Assembly: GCF_000786655.1 (NCBI RefSeq)
Contig: NZ_JROM01000022.1
Location: 62,001-126,000, forward strand
Direction: 5' to 3'
DNA length: 64,000 nt
DNA from: Kocuria marina
GTDB taxonomy: Bacteria > Actinomycetota > Actinomycetes > Actinomycetales > Micrococcaceae
A program made the translations under genes and the position numbers. Position 1 is the stretch's first letter. Each line of letters begins with the position of its first letter. The notes beneath the pieces were generated by a model. It did not search any database. It was not told where the DNA came from and worked only from the letters and a program-made list of their open reading frames with translations. This document shows, one piece after another, positions 33,935-42,659 of this stretch.

Positions 33935-33983
33935 TGCTGCGATCCGCACGCGAAAACGGTGTTTTCCCGTGCGGATCGCAGCA
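33935..33983. repeat. Large palindrome between convergent genes
   Basis: Arms of 23 nt (TGCTGCGATCCGCACG, a mismatched C, GAAAAC) face each other around a GGT loop; 22 of 23 pairs match. It lies in the 288-base gap between two convergent genes, so bidirectional termination is the plain reading, though there is no T-tail. The rest of 33788-34075 shows nothing coding. Confidence 0.8.
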
Positions 33984-34075
33984 TGGATGTTGGGCCACCC
34001 GAGCGAACCCGGGCGGACCTGCACCCGCGGTCACCCATCAGCGCGGTGCCCGCCCGTCAGCGTGATGCCCGCCCA

Positions 34076-35056
34076 TCAGCGCGGCGTGAGGGTCACCTCG
34101 TCCCCGGTGACCCTTACGTCCGCGCTCAGCAGGAACGGGACCTCATCGGTGACCTGGGACGTGGTGCCGTCGTAGAGGTCCACCGCGGTGAACTCGATGC
34201 GCGCGATCCCCCGGCTGTCGGGCACGTGCCAGCGGCCCGCGGCGGCGTCGTCCAGGGAGACGAAGGGGGTGGGGTAATCCTTGATGCTCCAGGAGACGCG
34301 GCCCTGGATGCGGCCGTCGAACTCGTAGGAGAACGGGCACCCCGCGGGGTAGAGACTGTCCTGCGCGGTGCATTCGTCCAGGTGCTCGCGGATCTGCTCG
34401 TCCACCTGGTGGGTGAGCCGTTCGGTCGGCTCGGCCTCGAGCGTCATGGTGGTGTTCTCCCGGGCATCGCTCACGGCCACTTCCTGCGGCTCGGCGCGCA
34501 CCATGGGGGAGGAGTAGGAGCCCGTGTAGGTCCCGGGGTAGAAGACGGCGAACTCCCGGGAGGACCCGGGCAGGGCCACGGACGCACCGTTGATGTCCAC
34601 CGCTGTGGAACCCGGCATGGTCACGGTCATGGTGGGCAGCGTGGAGGGGTCGAAGTCCCACACCGTGAAGAAACCCCATTGCGTCTCGGCCGGATGGAGG
34701 GTGAACTCCGAGGACGCCTCCTGACCGTTCAGCGTGTAGTTCGCGCGCACCACGGCACGGTCCCCGGACGAGGCGACCGTGCGCACGGTCACGTCCTGGA
34801 GCCCCTTGCTCGCCTCGGCCAGTGGTTCGCCGTCCAGCAGCGCCGCATTGGAGTCCGGCACGCGGGCGTTGAGCAGCCCCAGGGCCTTACCGCCGTCCCC
34901 GTCCTGAAGGGCCTGGAAGTAGTCCCGAACATCGGTCTCGGGCCCGTACGCGTACATGTTCACGAGTGCGATGGTCACAGCCGCGCCCGCGAGGGCCAGC
35001 AGGATCAGGACGAACCATGCCCCCACGGCCCTGACGATGCGTTCACTGCGTTCCAT
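34076..35056 (-). CDS. Hypothetical membrane-anchored extracytoplasmic protein
   Basis: A 326-residue protein with one N-terminal membrane helix (WFVLILLALAGAAVTIALV, residues 14-33) and a 290-residue outer part. The segment right after the helix (DVRDYFQALQDGDGGKALGLL) looks like the start of an NTF2/DUF4878-type domain. The rest is beta-rich, with two Cys (ECTAQ and AGCPF) that may form a disulphide. I do not recognise a function. TAACGT eight bases before the ATG suggests a leaderless message. It faces the thioredoxin-NHL gene. Confidence 0.7.
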   Translation of the reverse strand: MERSERIVRAVGAWFVLILLALAGAAVTIALVNMYAYGPETDVRDYFQALQDGDGGKALGLLNARVPDSNAALLDGEPLAEASKGLQDVTVRTVASSGDRAVVRANYTLNGQEASSEFTLHPAETQWGFFTVWDFDPSTLPTMTVTMPGSTAVDINGASVALPGSSREFAVFYPGTYTGSYSSPMVRAEPQEVAVSDARENTTMTLEAEPTERLTHQVDEQIREHLDECTAQDSLYPAGCPFSYEFDGRIQGRVSWSIKDYPTPFVSLDDAAAGRWHVPDSRGIARIEFTAVDLYDGTTSQVTDEVPFLLSADVRVTGDEVTLTPR

Positions 35057-35064
35057 GAGTCCCC

Positions 35065-35070
35065 ACGTTA
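35065..35070 (-). promoter_or_regulatory. -10 element, probable leaderless start
   Basis: TAACGT on the minus strand, 8 nt before the ATG at 35056, with no ribosome site other than a GGGGA too close to the start. Confidence 0.35.
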
Positions 35071-35227
35071 GTGGACGTCCCGGGGAGCGGGCCCCGCGTG
35101 TCCCGGCGATGACCCACCCGGTACCGGGCCGCTAGGCTGAACCGGGCGGCGCGGGGGCACCGCCCCCGGACGGCGTCACCGCACGCTCCGGTGCGATCCC
35201 CGAGGACGGCAGGCACGAGGGCGGCTC

Positions 35228-35878
35228 ATGGCGGAAACCATCCGACAGATCCCGGCGAAGTACGGGGCACCGGAACACGTGTTCCACCCCCGCATGGGGT
35301 CGTACGGACGCAGGCTCGGCGCGGCACTGCCTCCGCTGTTGCTCGTGGTCGTCGCGGTGTTCGTGATCGGCTACCGCCGCCCCGCCGGCCCCGCCATGGG
35401 CGTGCTGCTCCTGCTCGCCCTCGTGGGACTCGTGACGGCCTACGCCTACCTCCGCCCAGCGCTCGTGGTACTCACCGCTGATCATGTCCTGCTCTCCCGG
35501 TGGGTCGGTTTCCGTGCCGTGCCCCGTGATCGGATCGCCCAGGTGGTCACGGTCCGGATGCTGCTCGCACCGCGTCCGCGCGGCGGTGGTTCCCGCGGTC
35601 GCCCCGGCCTGTGGTTCGTCACCCCCGCGGGGCGCTCGGCGCTCTTCCTGGACGGGACCGTCTGGGACGCGCGCACACTGGACGAGCTGGCCCGGGCGAG
35701 CGGCGCCCAGCACGTCAACTTCCAGCGGGCCACGCCCGCGCAGCTCACGGAGCACTGGCCCCGGCTCGTCGCGTGGCGGGTGCGCTACCCGCGCGTGCGG
35801 TACATCGCGACGTCGGCCGCACTGATCGCCGCGGTCGCCCTGTTCGCGTGCTGGGCCTTCACACGGGGCCCCGCCTGA
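35228..35878 (+). CDS. Membrane protein with a bacterial PH-like domain
   Basis: A 216-residue protein with two helices near the start (residues 30-48 and 55-75), then a cytoplasmic beta-rich segment (LVVLTADHVLLSRWVGFRAVPRDRIAQVVTV... LWFVTPAGRSALFLDGTVWD) that reads like the bacterial PH domain of YdbT-type proteins, and one C-terminal helix. Such proteins are common small membrane scaffolds without known chemistry. The start is the ATG after GAGGGCGGC. It is a single gene; a strong hairpin follows 140 bases later. Confidence 0.65.
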   Translation: MAETIRQIPAKYGAPEHVFHPRMGSYGRRLGAALPPLLLVVVAVFVIGYRRPAGPAMGVLLLLALVGLVTAYAYLRPALVVLTADHVLLSRWVGFRAVPRDRIAQVVTVRMLLAPRPRGGGSRGRPGLWFVTPAGRSALFLDGTVWDARTLDELARASGAQHVNFQRATPAQLTEHWPRLVAWRVRYPRVRYIATSAALIAAVALFACWAFTRGPA

Positions 35879-36015
35879 TCCATCCGCTCCAACGGGGCCC
35901 ATCTTTCCGGGGACGACGGCGCTCGGTTCCCTTCCCTGGCCCCACCAGTAGGGCCCTCGCCCCCGTCTTTCGTTCCGGCCACGGCCCGTGGCACCGTGAA
36001 CGGTTCCGGGGACGA

Positions 36016-36051
36016 CGACGGCCGGTCCCCTCCGTCGGGGACCGGCCGTCG
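36016..36051. terminator. Terminator of the sugar ABC operon
   Basis: Perfect 15-bp stem (CGACGGCCGGTCCCC) with a TCCGTC loop, 45 bases past the ATPase stop on the minus strand. It can also serve the converging membrane-protein gene. Confidence 0.65.
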
Positions 36052-36095
36052 CGCGGCCGGCGGGGTCGCGGTGTCCCACGACCCGTGCGGGACGC

Positions 36096-37418
36096 TCAGC
36101 GCGCGGCGCTGCTGCCGTCCATGCGGTTGCCGGTGGCCGCGGCGTCGGACCGATCGGGGGAGCCCGCCGCGCCGTCGCGCTGGCGCGAACGCTCGATCTC
36201 CGACTTGCGCTCCTCGTTGGCCTCGCGGGTCAACTCGGCACCGGCCTCCGCGTCACGCGTGAGGTTCTCACCGGTCTCCGGGTTGAACACGTGCATCCGG
36301 CGGCTGTCCAACCAGATGGTGTGCGTGGAACCACCGCGGATCCGCGAGGACGCGTCCAGGGACACAATGACCTGGGCGGGCATCTCGTCCGCGTCCAGTT
36401 CCTGCGCGAGCTCGTTGAGCTTGTGCTGGACGGCCTCGTCCTGCTGGTAGTGGATGTAGCCGTACTGCTGGTTACCCAACCACTCCGTGTGCGTGAACTC
36501 GGCGTCGAACGTGGTGCCGTGACCCGCCTTGGCCTCGTCCACGAGCTTGGCGTCCTCGAAGTGCTCCGGGCGCAGACCCAGCAACACGATCTCGGGCGCC
36601 CCGGACAACCGCTGCTGGACGCGCTCGGGCACCGGGATCTCCCCGATGGGGGTCTGGAACACGGTGCCGTTGATGCGCGCCGGGATGAAGTTCATGGACG
36701 GCGCGCCGATGAACCCCGCCACGAACAGGTTGACGGGCTGTTCGTACAGCTCCCGCGGGGACGCGATCTGCTGGAGCTGCCCGCGCTTGAGCACAGCCAC
36801 GCGGTCACCGAGTGTCATGGCCTCGGTCTGGTCGTGGGTCACGTAGAGGGATGTGATCCCCATGCGCCGCTGCAACTGGGCGATCTCGGTGCGCATCTGA
36901 CCGCGCAGCTTGGCGTCCAGGTTGGACAGGGGCTCGTCGAACAGGAACGCGTCCGCGTCCCGCACGATCGCGCGACCCATGGCCACGCGCTGACGCTGAC
37001 CACCCGAGAGGTTGGCGGGCTTGCGCTCGAGGTGCTCGTTGAGGTCGAGCGTGTCCGCGGCGGCGCGGACCTTGCGGTCGATCTCGTCCTCCCCGAACTG
37101 GCCCTTGGCCAGGCGCAGCGGGAACGCGATGTTCTCGTACACCGACAGGTGCGGGTACAGCGCGTAGTTCTGGAACACCATGGACAGGTTGCGATCACGG
37201 GGTTGCTTGTCGTTGACGCGCTCGCCGTCGATCAGCAGATCGCCGCTCGTGATGTCCTCGAGACCCACGACCATGCGCAGGAGCGTGGACTTACCGCAAC
37301 CGGACGGGCCCACGAGAATCAGGAACTCGCCGTCCGCGATGTCGATGGAGATGTCGTTGACGGCCGGGAACCCGTCGTCGTACTTCTTGACGAGGTGTTC
37401 CATGGTTATTGCTGCCAT
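36096..37418 (-). CDS. ABC transporter ATPase (UgpC/MsmK/SugC type)
   Basis: A 440-residue ATPase for carbohydrate uptake. Walker A is GPSGCGKST near residue 40, the Q loop is VFQNYALYPHLSVYENIAF, the signature LSGGQRQRVAMGRA, Walker B FLFDEPLSNLDA and the switch His in YVTHDQTEAM. The C-terminal OB-type regulatory domain (ARINGTVFQTPIG, LLGLRPEHF) is typical of MalK-like subunits. The last 45 residues are an unusual Arg/Glu/Ala-rich tail not needed for the fold. It is the last gene of the operon, 48 bases after the second permease, and energises the two permeases. Confidence 0.88.
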   Translation of the reverse strand: MAAITMEHLVKKYDDGFPAVNDISIDIADGEFLILVGPSGCGKSTLLRMVVGLEDITSGDLLIDGERVNDKQPRDRNLSMVFQNYALYPHLSVYENIAFPLRLAKGQFGEDEIDRKVRAAADTLDLNEHLERKPANLSGGQRQRVAMGRAIVRDADAFLFDEPLSNLDAKLRGQMRTEIAQLQRRMGITSLYVTHDQTEAMTLGDRVAVLKRGQLQQIASPRELYEQPVNLFVAGFIGAPSMNFIPARINGTVFQTPIGEIPVPERVQQRLSGAPEIVLLGLRPEHFEDAKLVDEAKAGHGTTFDAEFTHTEWLGNQQYGYIHYQQDEAVQHKLNELAQELDADEMPAQVIVSLDASSRIRGGSTHTIWLDSRRMHVFNPETGENLTRDAEAGAELTREANEERKSEIERSRQRDGAAGSPDRSDAAATGNRMDGSSAAR

Positions 37419-37466
37419 GTCTACTCAGTCCTAACTGTGTCTAAGCGTGAAGGATGGGACGCGGGC

Positions 37467-38303
37467 TCAGCCCTTGACCGCGCCCTGGGTCAGACCCGAG
37501 ACGATCTGTCGCTGGAAGGCCAGCACGAGCAGCACCACGGGGATCGTGACGATGATCGCCGCCGCGGAGATCGCACCGGCCGGCTCCTCGAACTGCGAGG
37601 CGCCCGTGAAGAACGCGAGCGCCGCGGGGACCGGGCGAGCGGCGGACGTGGACGTCAGACCGATGCCGTAGACGAAGTCGTTCCATGCGATGAAGAACGC
37701 GATGATCGCCGTCGTGAAGACCCCCGGGAGGGTCAGCGGGACGATCACCTTGCGGAACGCCTGCCACGTGGTGGCGCCGTCCACCTGGGCCGCGCGCTCC
37801 AGGTCCCACGGGATCTGCTGGAAGAACGCCGCGAGCGTCCAGATGGAGATCGGCAGGGTCAGCGACAGGTAGGGGATGATCAGACCGAGCCACGTGTCGT
37901 ACAGACCCACTTGCCGCCACAGGTTGAACAGCGGCGTGACGATGGAGATGACGGGGAACATGGAGACCATCAACGCGGTGGTCAGGATGATCTTCTTGCC
38001 CGGGAAGTCCAGGCGGGCGATCGCGTACGCGCACAAGGTGGCCAGGACCACCGCGATGAACGTGGCGATCAGCGAGATCCCGATCGAGTTGCGCAGCGCG
38101 GGCAGGAACAGGTCCTTGGCGTCCCCCACGAAGATCTGCTGGTAGTTGTCGGAGACGAACGACGTGGGAAGGAACTTCCCGGAGTTCAGGTCCGCGGGGG
38201 ACTTGAACGACATCATGAGGATCGACAGCACCGGGAACAGGGCGTAGACCAGGACCAGGATCGAGACGACGGTCCAACCGATTTTCTGTTTCGTGCTCAA
38301 CAT
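37467..38303 (-). CDS. Carbohydrate ABC permease, MalG/SugB type
   Basis: A 278-residue inner-membrane permease with six helices. The EAA loop that contacts the ATPase reads ERAAQVDGATTWQAFRKVIVPLTLPG near residue 185. The N-terminus (KQKIGWTVVSILVLVYALFPVLSILMMSFK) is normal for the MalG branch. It starts six bases after the first permease stop, so they are coupled and form a heterodimer. Confidence 0.88.
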   Translation of the reverse strand: MLSTKQKIGWTVVSILVLVYALFPVLSILMMSFKSPADLNSGKFLPTSFVSDNYQQIFVGDAKDLFLPALRNSIGISLIATFIAVVLATLCAYAIARLDFPGKKIILTTALMVSMFPVISIVTPLFNLWRQVGLYDTWLGLIIPYLSLTLPISIWTLAAFFQQIPWDLERAAQVDGATTWQAFRKVIVPLTLPGVFTTAIIAFFIAWNDFVYGIGLTSTSAARPVPAALAFFTGASQFEEPAGAISAAAIIVTIPVVLLVLAFQRQIVSGLTQGAVKG

Positions 38304-38309
38304 GGCGGG

Positions 38310-39278
38310 TTACCTCCCCTTCCCAGAGCCACCGGTGAGGTCCACCTTGAAGATCTTGATCGCCACGAGCGCGATGATCATCACGCAGATGAACAGGATC
38401 ACCGAGATGGCCGAACCCAGGCCGATTTCGAGACGACCGATGGACGTGCGGTAGGCGAGCAGCGAGAGCGTCTCGGTGCCGTACTGGCCCTGGGTCATGA
38501 TGAAGACGTTGTCGAAGATGCGGAACGCGTCGAGTGCGCGGAACACCACGGCCACCATGATCGCGGCCTTCATGTTCGGCAGGATCACCCGCGTCAGCCG
38601 CTGCCACGAGGACGCACCGTCCACACGGGCGGCCTCGGAGAGCTCACCGGGGACCTGTGCGAGCCCGGAGAGCAACAGCAGCGAGATGAACGGGGTGGTC
38701 TTCCAGATCTCGGAGGCCATGATCACCGTCAGGGCCGGCCCGGCGGACGCGAACCAGTTGAAGTCCGGACCGATCACGGGCAACCACGAGAACCAGTTGT
38801 TGACGTAGCCGGTGGTGATGTCGAACGCGTAGAACCACGCGAACGCGGAGACCACCGTGATGATGCCGTAGGGCACCAGGATAGCGGTGCGCAGCAGGCC
38901 GCGCGTGGACTTGATGGCGCTGTGCATCACGAGCGCCAGGGCCAGGCCCAGCACGAGTTCCACGGCCACCGTGACCACGGTGATCAACATGGTCACACCC
39001 AGGTCCCGCCAGAACACGATGTCGGAGAGCACCGTGGCGTAGTTGCCCAGGAACACGAACTCCCGGTCACCCGGTGCGGTGAGGCGGAAGGAGAACAGCG
39101 AGTCCCACAACGCCTGGACGATGGGGTACAGCGTGACCAGGAGCATGATCACGAACGCGGGGCCGGCGAGCAGCCACCCCAGTTTCCGTTCCGAACGGGC
39201 CCGGTCCGAGAGATGGCCTCTCCCGCGGGGCTTTTCCGGCGCGGACGCGCGAGCGCGCGAATCGACGGTGCTACTCAC
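38310..39278 (-). CDS. Carbohydrate ABC permease, MalF/SugA type
   Basis: A 322-residue permease with a 30-residue basic cytoplasmic head and six helices. The EAA loop is SEAARVDGASSWQRLTRVILPNMK near residue 230. Its GTG start overlaps the TGA of the substrate-binding protein gene by four bases (GTGA), giving tight coupling. It pairs with the next permease. Confidence 0.88.
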   Translation of the reverse strand: MSSTVDSRARASAPEKPRGRGHLSDRARSERKLGWLLAGPAFVIMLLVTLYPIVQALWDSLFSFRLTAPGDREFVFLGNYATVLSDIVFWRDLGVTMLITVVTVAVELVLGLALALVMHSAIKSTRGLLRTAILVPYGIITVVSAFAWFYAFDITTGYVNNWFSWLPVIGPDFNWFASAGPALTVIMASEIWKTTPFISLLLLSGLAQVPGELSEAARVDGASSWQRLTRVILPNMKAAIMVAVVFRALDAFRIFDNVFIMTQGQYGTETLSLLAYRTSIGRLEIGLGSAISVILFICVMIIALVAIKIFKVDLTGGSGKGR

Positions 39279-40591
39279 AACAGCGCATCTCCCTTCAGGA
39301 CTTCCTGGATGAATTCGGTCGTTTCACGAGGGGTGTCCTCGGTGACGTCGCCGGGCGGGGTCCAGTGCTGCTGGATGGCCGTGGAGATCTCGTTGTAGTA
39401 CGGGGTCTGCGGGCGGGGCGCGGCGTTGTCCAGGGACTTACGGATGGTGTCGGCCATGGGGTAGGCCTTCTTCACCGCGGGGTCGTCGAAGGCCTTGGCC
39501 GACGCCGGCGGGTTGCCGTTGGTCGCGAAGTACTGCGCCTGGTGCTCCGGCGAGACGATGCACTGCACCGCGTCCCACGCGAGATCCTGGTGCTCGGAGG
39601 CCGCACCCACGCCCAGGTTGATCCCGCCCAGTGGCGGAGCGGACGGGGTGTCGGCGTCCACGCGGGGCCACGTGGTCCAGCGGATGTCGTCCACCACGGA
39701 CTGGTCCAGCGCGCCCTCCTCCACGGCGGCCTTGGAGGCCGAGTAGATGAACGGCCAGTTGACCATGAACGAGCCCTTGTCCCCCTGGAACTGGATCATG
39801 GAGGCGTTCTCGTCCTGGGTGGCCAGGCCGGGTCCGCCGAGGCCCTCCTTGCCGATGGTGCCGATGATCTCCGCGGCCTTCTTGCCGGCGTCGGAGTCTA
39901 GCGTGATCTTGGCGTCCTGACCGTCCTGGCCGTCCGAGACCACCTGGCCGCCAGCCGACTCCACGAGGCCGTTGACCCACACGGACATGGCCTCACCGCG
40001 CACGCCCTGCACGCCCAGGTACTTGTCCTGGGACTTGGCCGCCTTGATGAGCTGGTCCCACGTGACGGGCTCGGCCATGTCCAGACCCGCCGCCTTGGCC
40101 GCGGACTCGCGGTACCACAGCAGCTGCGTGTTGGCCCAGAACGGGATGGCCACGATCTCGCCGTTCCACTTGGCGCCCTCCAGCGGGCCCTCGAGGGTGT
40201 CCTGAGTGGTCGCCTGCACGACGTCGTGCGGGGGCTTGGCGAGGAAGCCGGGTTCCGCGAGCTCTGGGACGTAGGGCGGGTCCAGGCTCATGATGTCCAT
40301 GGACGTATCGCCCGCGGCGAGGCGGCGGGCCAGCTGTTCGCGCTGGGACGCCGCGTCACGCGGGAGCAGCGACGTCTGGATCTTGTACTTGCCGCCGGAC
40401 GCGTCCGAGCACTGCTGGGCGAGGACGTCCTGGCCGCCGTCATCCGGGTTGATGTACCACGTGAGCGTGGGCGGGCCGGACTCCCCGCCGCTGCACCCCG
40501 TGAGCAGCATGGCGGACGCCGCCGCAGCGGCCGCTACGCTGCGGACCGTGCGAGGCTTGCCTGCCCTGCGAGAGTGGTGAGTGGACTTCAC
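39275..40591 (-). CDS. Sugar-binding lipoprotein, LpqY-like
   Basis: A 438-residue solute-binding lipoprotein. The signal is short and basic (HHSRRAGKPRTVRS) followed by a hydrophobic stretch and lipobox LLTGC near residue 33. The mature part fits the MalE-like fold; the run CSDASGGKYKIQTSLLPRDAASQREQLARRL and DIMSLDPPYVPELAEPGF resemble mycobacterial LpqY, the trehalose receptor of LpqY-SugABC. Substrate is therefore likely trehalose or a related disaccharide (inference). The start is GTG 40591, with GGGGAGG at seven bases. First gene of the four-gene importer operon. Confidence 0.87.
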   Translation of the reverse strand: MKSTHHSRRAGKPRTVRSVAAAAAASAMLLTGCSGGESGPPTLTWYINPDDGGQDVLAQQCSDASGGKYKIQTSLLPRDAASQREQLARRLAAGDTSMDIMSLDPPYVPELAEPGFLAKPPHDVVQATTQDTLEGPLEGAKWNGEIVAIPFWANTQLLWYRESAAKAAGLDMAEPVTWDQLIKAAKSQDKYLGVQGVRGEAMSVWVNGLVESAGGQVVSDGQDGQDAKITLDSDAGKKAAEIIGTIGKEGLGGPGLATQDENASMIQFQGDKGSFMVNWPFIYSASKAAVEEGALDQSVVDDIRWTTWPRVDADTPSAPPLGGINLGVGAASEHQDLAWDAVQCIVSPEHQAQYFATNGNPPASAKAFDDPAVKKAYPMADTIRKSLDNAAPRPQTPYYNEISTAIQQHWTPPGDVTEDTPRETTEFIQEVLKGDALL

Positions 40592-40749
40592 AATGGTTCC
40601 TCCCCTGATGAGCGCCTGTACTGACGGAATGGGTCCGGCGCTCCCCGTAGGAATACCGGTCATTTCAGTATCTGCTCAGTGTAGGCGTGGCGTGGGTCAC
40701 GGACCGTGTGTTACCCGCTTTCGGGGATGGTGGCGTGGCGGCCGGTGTG

Positions 40750-41670
40750 TCAGGAGAGGAAGACCGCGGCCACCGCCATCGTGGCCATGGACACGACCGT
40801 GGTGAGCAGGACGGTGTCCCGGCACACCGTGGTGGCCCGGTCGTAGCGCACGGCCGCTACGTAGAGGTTCTGCGCGGTGGGCAGCGCGGCCATGATCACG
40901 GCCGCGTACAGGGCGTGCCCGGTGAGCCCGAGCGCCCACGCGAGCAACAGCGCGAGCCCGGGGTGCACGACGACCTTGGCCCCGGTCGCGAGCAGCGTGT
41001 CCACCCGGGCGCCGGGGGAGGCCAGGGGGCGGGAGCCCACCAGCGAGAGACCGAAGGCGAGCAGCATCGCGGGAACGGCCGCACCCGCCACGATGCGCAC
41101 GGGCTCCATCGCGAGGTCGGGCAGGCGGATCCCCGTGGCCGCGGACATGATGCCCAGGGCGGAGCCCATGATGAGCGGGTTCGTCACGATGTTCTTGAGC
41201 ACCGAGCCGACCGTGGGGCGCCGCCCGCCAGTGAGGGTGTCCATGATCGTGAGGTACAGCGGCGTGTTGATCGCCAGCTGAAACAGCATCACCGGGGCCA
41301 CCTGGGACGCGTCCCCCAGGACGAACAAGGCGATGGGGATCCCCAGGTTGGCGGCGTTGACCTGCCCGGCGGCCTGCGCGCCCATCACCACGGTGGCGGC
41401 GTCCCGGGAGAACACGAACCGGGAGAGCAGTGCGTACGCGATCATGGTGAGCCACGCGGACGTGGCCGCCACGAGCAGCGGCGCGGAGAAGATGTGGTGG
41501 ATGTCCGCTTCGGAGATGGTGGTGAACAATAGCGGCGGGGACGCCACGTAGAACGCGAGTTTGGACAGCACCCGCTGGCCGTCCGGGCCGAGCACCCCTG
41601 CGCGCCCGATCACGTAACCCAGCCCGATCACGGCCCATACGATGAAGAACCCGGAGACGACTCCGCTCAT
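40750..41670 (-). CDS. AEC-family transporter
   Basis: A 306-residue permease of the auxin efflux carrier family with ten predicted helices in two inverted halves. Typical patterns are the N-terminal GYVIGRAGVLGPDGQRVLSKLAFYVASPPLLF, the crossover GQVNAANLGIPIALFVLG in the middle, and TAQNLYVAAVRYDR near the end. Bacterial relatives carry malonate, malate or other small acids; nothing here decides the substrate. GAGGAGATGAGCTC precedes the ATG. It reads towards the sugar importer but is separated from it by 158 bases. Confidence 0.82.
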   Translation of the reverse strand: MSGVVSGFFIVWAVIGLGYVIGRAGVLGPDGQRVLSKLAFYVASPPLLFTTISEADIHHIFSAPLLVAATSAWLTMIAYALLSRFVFSRDAATVVMGAQAAGQVNAANLGIPIALFVLGDASQVAPVMLFQLAINTPLYLTIMDTLTGGRRPTVGSVLKNIVTNPLIMGSALGIMSAATGIRLPDLAMEPVRIVAGAAVPAMLLAFGLSLVGSRPLASPGARVDTLLATGAKVVVHPGLALLLAWALGLTGHALYAAVIMAALPTAQNLYVAAVRYDRATTVCRDTVLLTTVVSMATMAVAAVFLS

Positions 41671-41730
41671 GAGCTCATCTCCTCGCGTCGGCGGGTCCGC
41701 GCGCCCGGGTGCACCGGGAGCGCGGCAGGG

Positions 41731-42183
41731 TCACAGGCCCGCGACGGCCGCGTCCTCCCGGGCCTGCAGGTGGGCGCGGGCGTGCGGCGGGCGGAGCATG
41801 TCCCCCACCACGGCGTCCGCGGGGTCCGAACCGAGCGCCACGATCCTGTTGTGCTCGTCCACGTGTACCACGTGGGGTTCGTAGTTCTGCGCCTCGGCGG
41901 TGTCCATGAGACCGTACGCGATCAGGATCACCAGGTCACCCGGGTGCACCAGGTGCGCCGCCGCGCCGTTGATGCCCACGACGCCGCTGCCGCGCTCGCC
42001 TGCGATCGTGTACGTCTCGAGCCGCGCGCCGTTGGTGACGTCCACGATCGCCACGAGCTCGCCGGGCAGGATGTTCGCGGCGTCCAACAGGTCCTGGTCC
42101 ACGGTCACGGACCCCACGTAGTGCAGGTCCGCCTGGGTCACGGTGGCCCGGTGGATCTTCCCGGTGAACATGGTGCGCAGCAT
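41731..42183 (-). CDS. panD: Aspartate 1-decarboxylase precursor
   Basis: A 150-residue pyruvoyl enzyme making beta-alanine for pantothenate and CoA. The proenzyme cleaves itself between Gly24 and Ser25 (HYVGSVTVD), Ser25 becoming the pyruvoyl group. Lys9 and the later [21 protein letters not shown] are conserved. Length is slightly above the usual 126-140, with a His/Ala-rich tail. CAGGAGCGATC is the ribosome site. No panB or panC is adjacent. Confidence 0.93.
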   Translation of the reverse strand: MLRTMFTGKIHRATVTQADLHYVGSVTVDQDLLDAANILPGELVAIVDVTNGARLETYTIAGERGSGVVGINGAAAHLVHPGDLVILIAYGLMDTAEAQNYEPHVVHVDEHNRIVALGSDPADAVVGDMLRPPHARAHLQAREDAAVAGL

Positions 42184-42281
42184 GATCGCTCCTGATGCGA
42201 TGGGTGGTGTGGTTCGCGGTTCGGACCTGCCGGCCGCCCGCCGTGAGGGCCGGGGCGGTGTTCGACGCGGGCCCTCGGCGC

Positions 42282-42318
42282 GAAACGCCCCGGGACCAGA
42301 TGGTTCCCGGGGCGTTTC
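42282..42318 (-). terminator. tRNA-Gly terminator
   Basis: Perfect 14-bp stem (GAAACGCCCCGGGA) with a 9-nt loop, 13 bases past the tRNA 3' end on the minus strand. Confidence 0.65.
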
Positions 42319-42331
42319 ACGATTCGTGCGG

Positions 42332-42402
42332 AGCGGCTGACGGGAATCGAACCCGCGTATCAGGCTTGGGAAGCGTGCGCTCTACCATTGAGCTACAGCC
42401 GC
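42332..42402 (-). tRNA. tRNA-Gly (CCC anticodon)
   Basis: A 71-nt cloverleaf on the minus strand: acceptor GCGGCTG/CAGCCGC, D arm GCTC...GAGC with AATGGTA loop, anticodon loop TTCCCAA, variable ATAC, T arm GCGGG-TTCGATT-CCCGT, discriminator T. CCA is not encoded (CCG follows). The anticodon stem CACGC/GCCTG contains one C-C mismatch at the third pair. It reads GGG codons. Confidence 0.92.
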
Positions 42403-42647
42403 ATCGTTCGTGCGGGACCGTGCGGTCCACGTTTGAACGCCCACCACTCTACAACACGTTTCGGTGCGTGGTTGTTCCGGTGGCGCTTCGCGGGTTCGAC
42501 GACGCCCCGCCGCCCTCACGAGGCGGCGTCACGCTCCCGGCCGTGCGGCGTCCCGAGCATCGCCGTTCCGTGGCCGCGAGGGCGGGGTAGCGGCGTGGTG
42601 ACCGGGACCCGCGGCGTCGTGCCCGGCGCCCGCGCGGGACCGTGGAC

Positions 42648-42653
42648 TACCGT
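42648..42653 (+). promoter_or_regulatory. -10 element of dcd, probable leaderless start
   Basis: TACCGT stands 6 nt before the GTG at 42660; no ribosome site is present. Confidence 0.4.
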
Positions 42654-42659
42654 GGACAC

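Noticed and set aside
33652-34065. Short frames on both strands across the large palindrome
   Set aside because: Their shared LRSAREN-like peptide arises because the palindrome reads the same on both strands, not because of a gene.
36291-39398. A 1035-codon open frame on the plus strand
   Set aside because: It is the antisense shadow of the sugar ABC ATPase and permease genes, whose frames show all family motifs; its own translation is low-complexity His/Gly/Arg text, a high-GC artefact.
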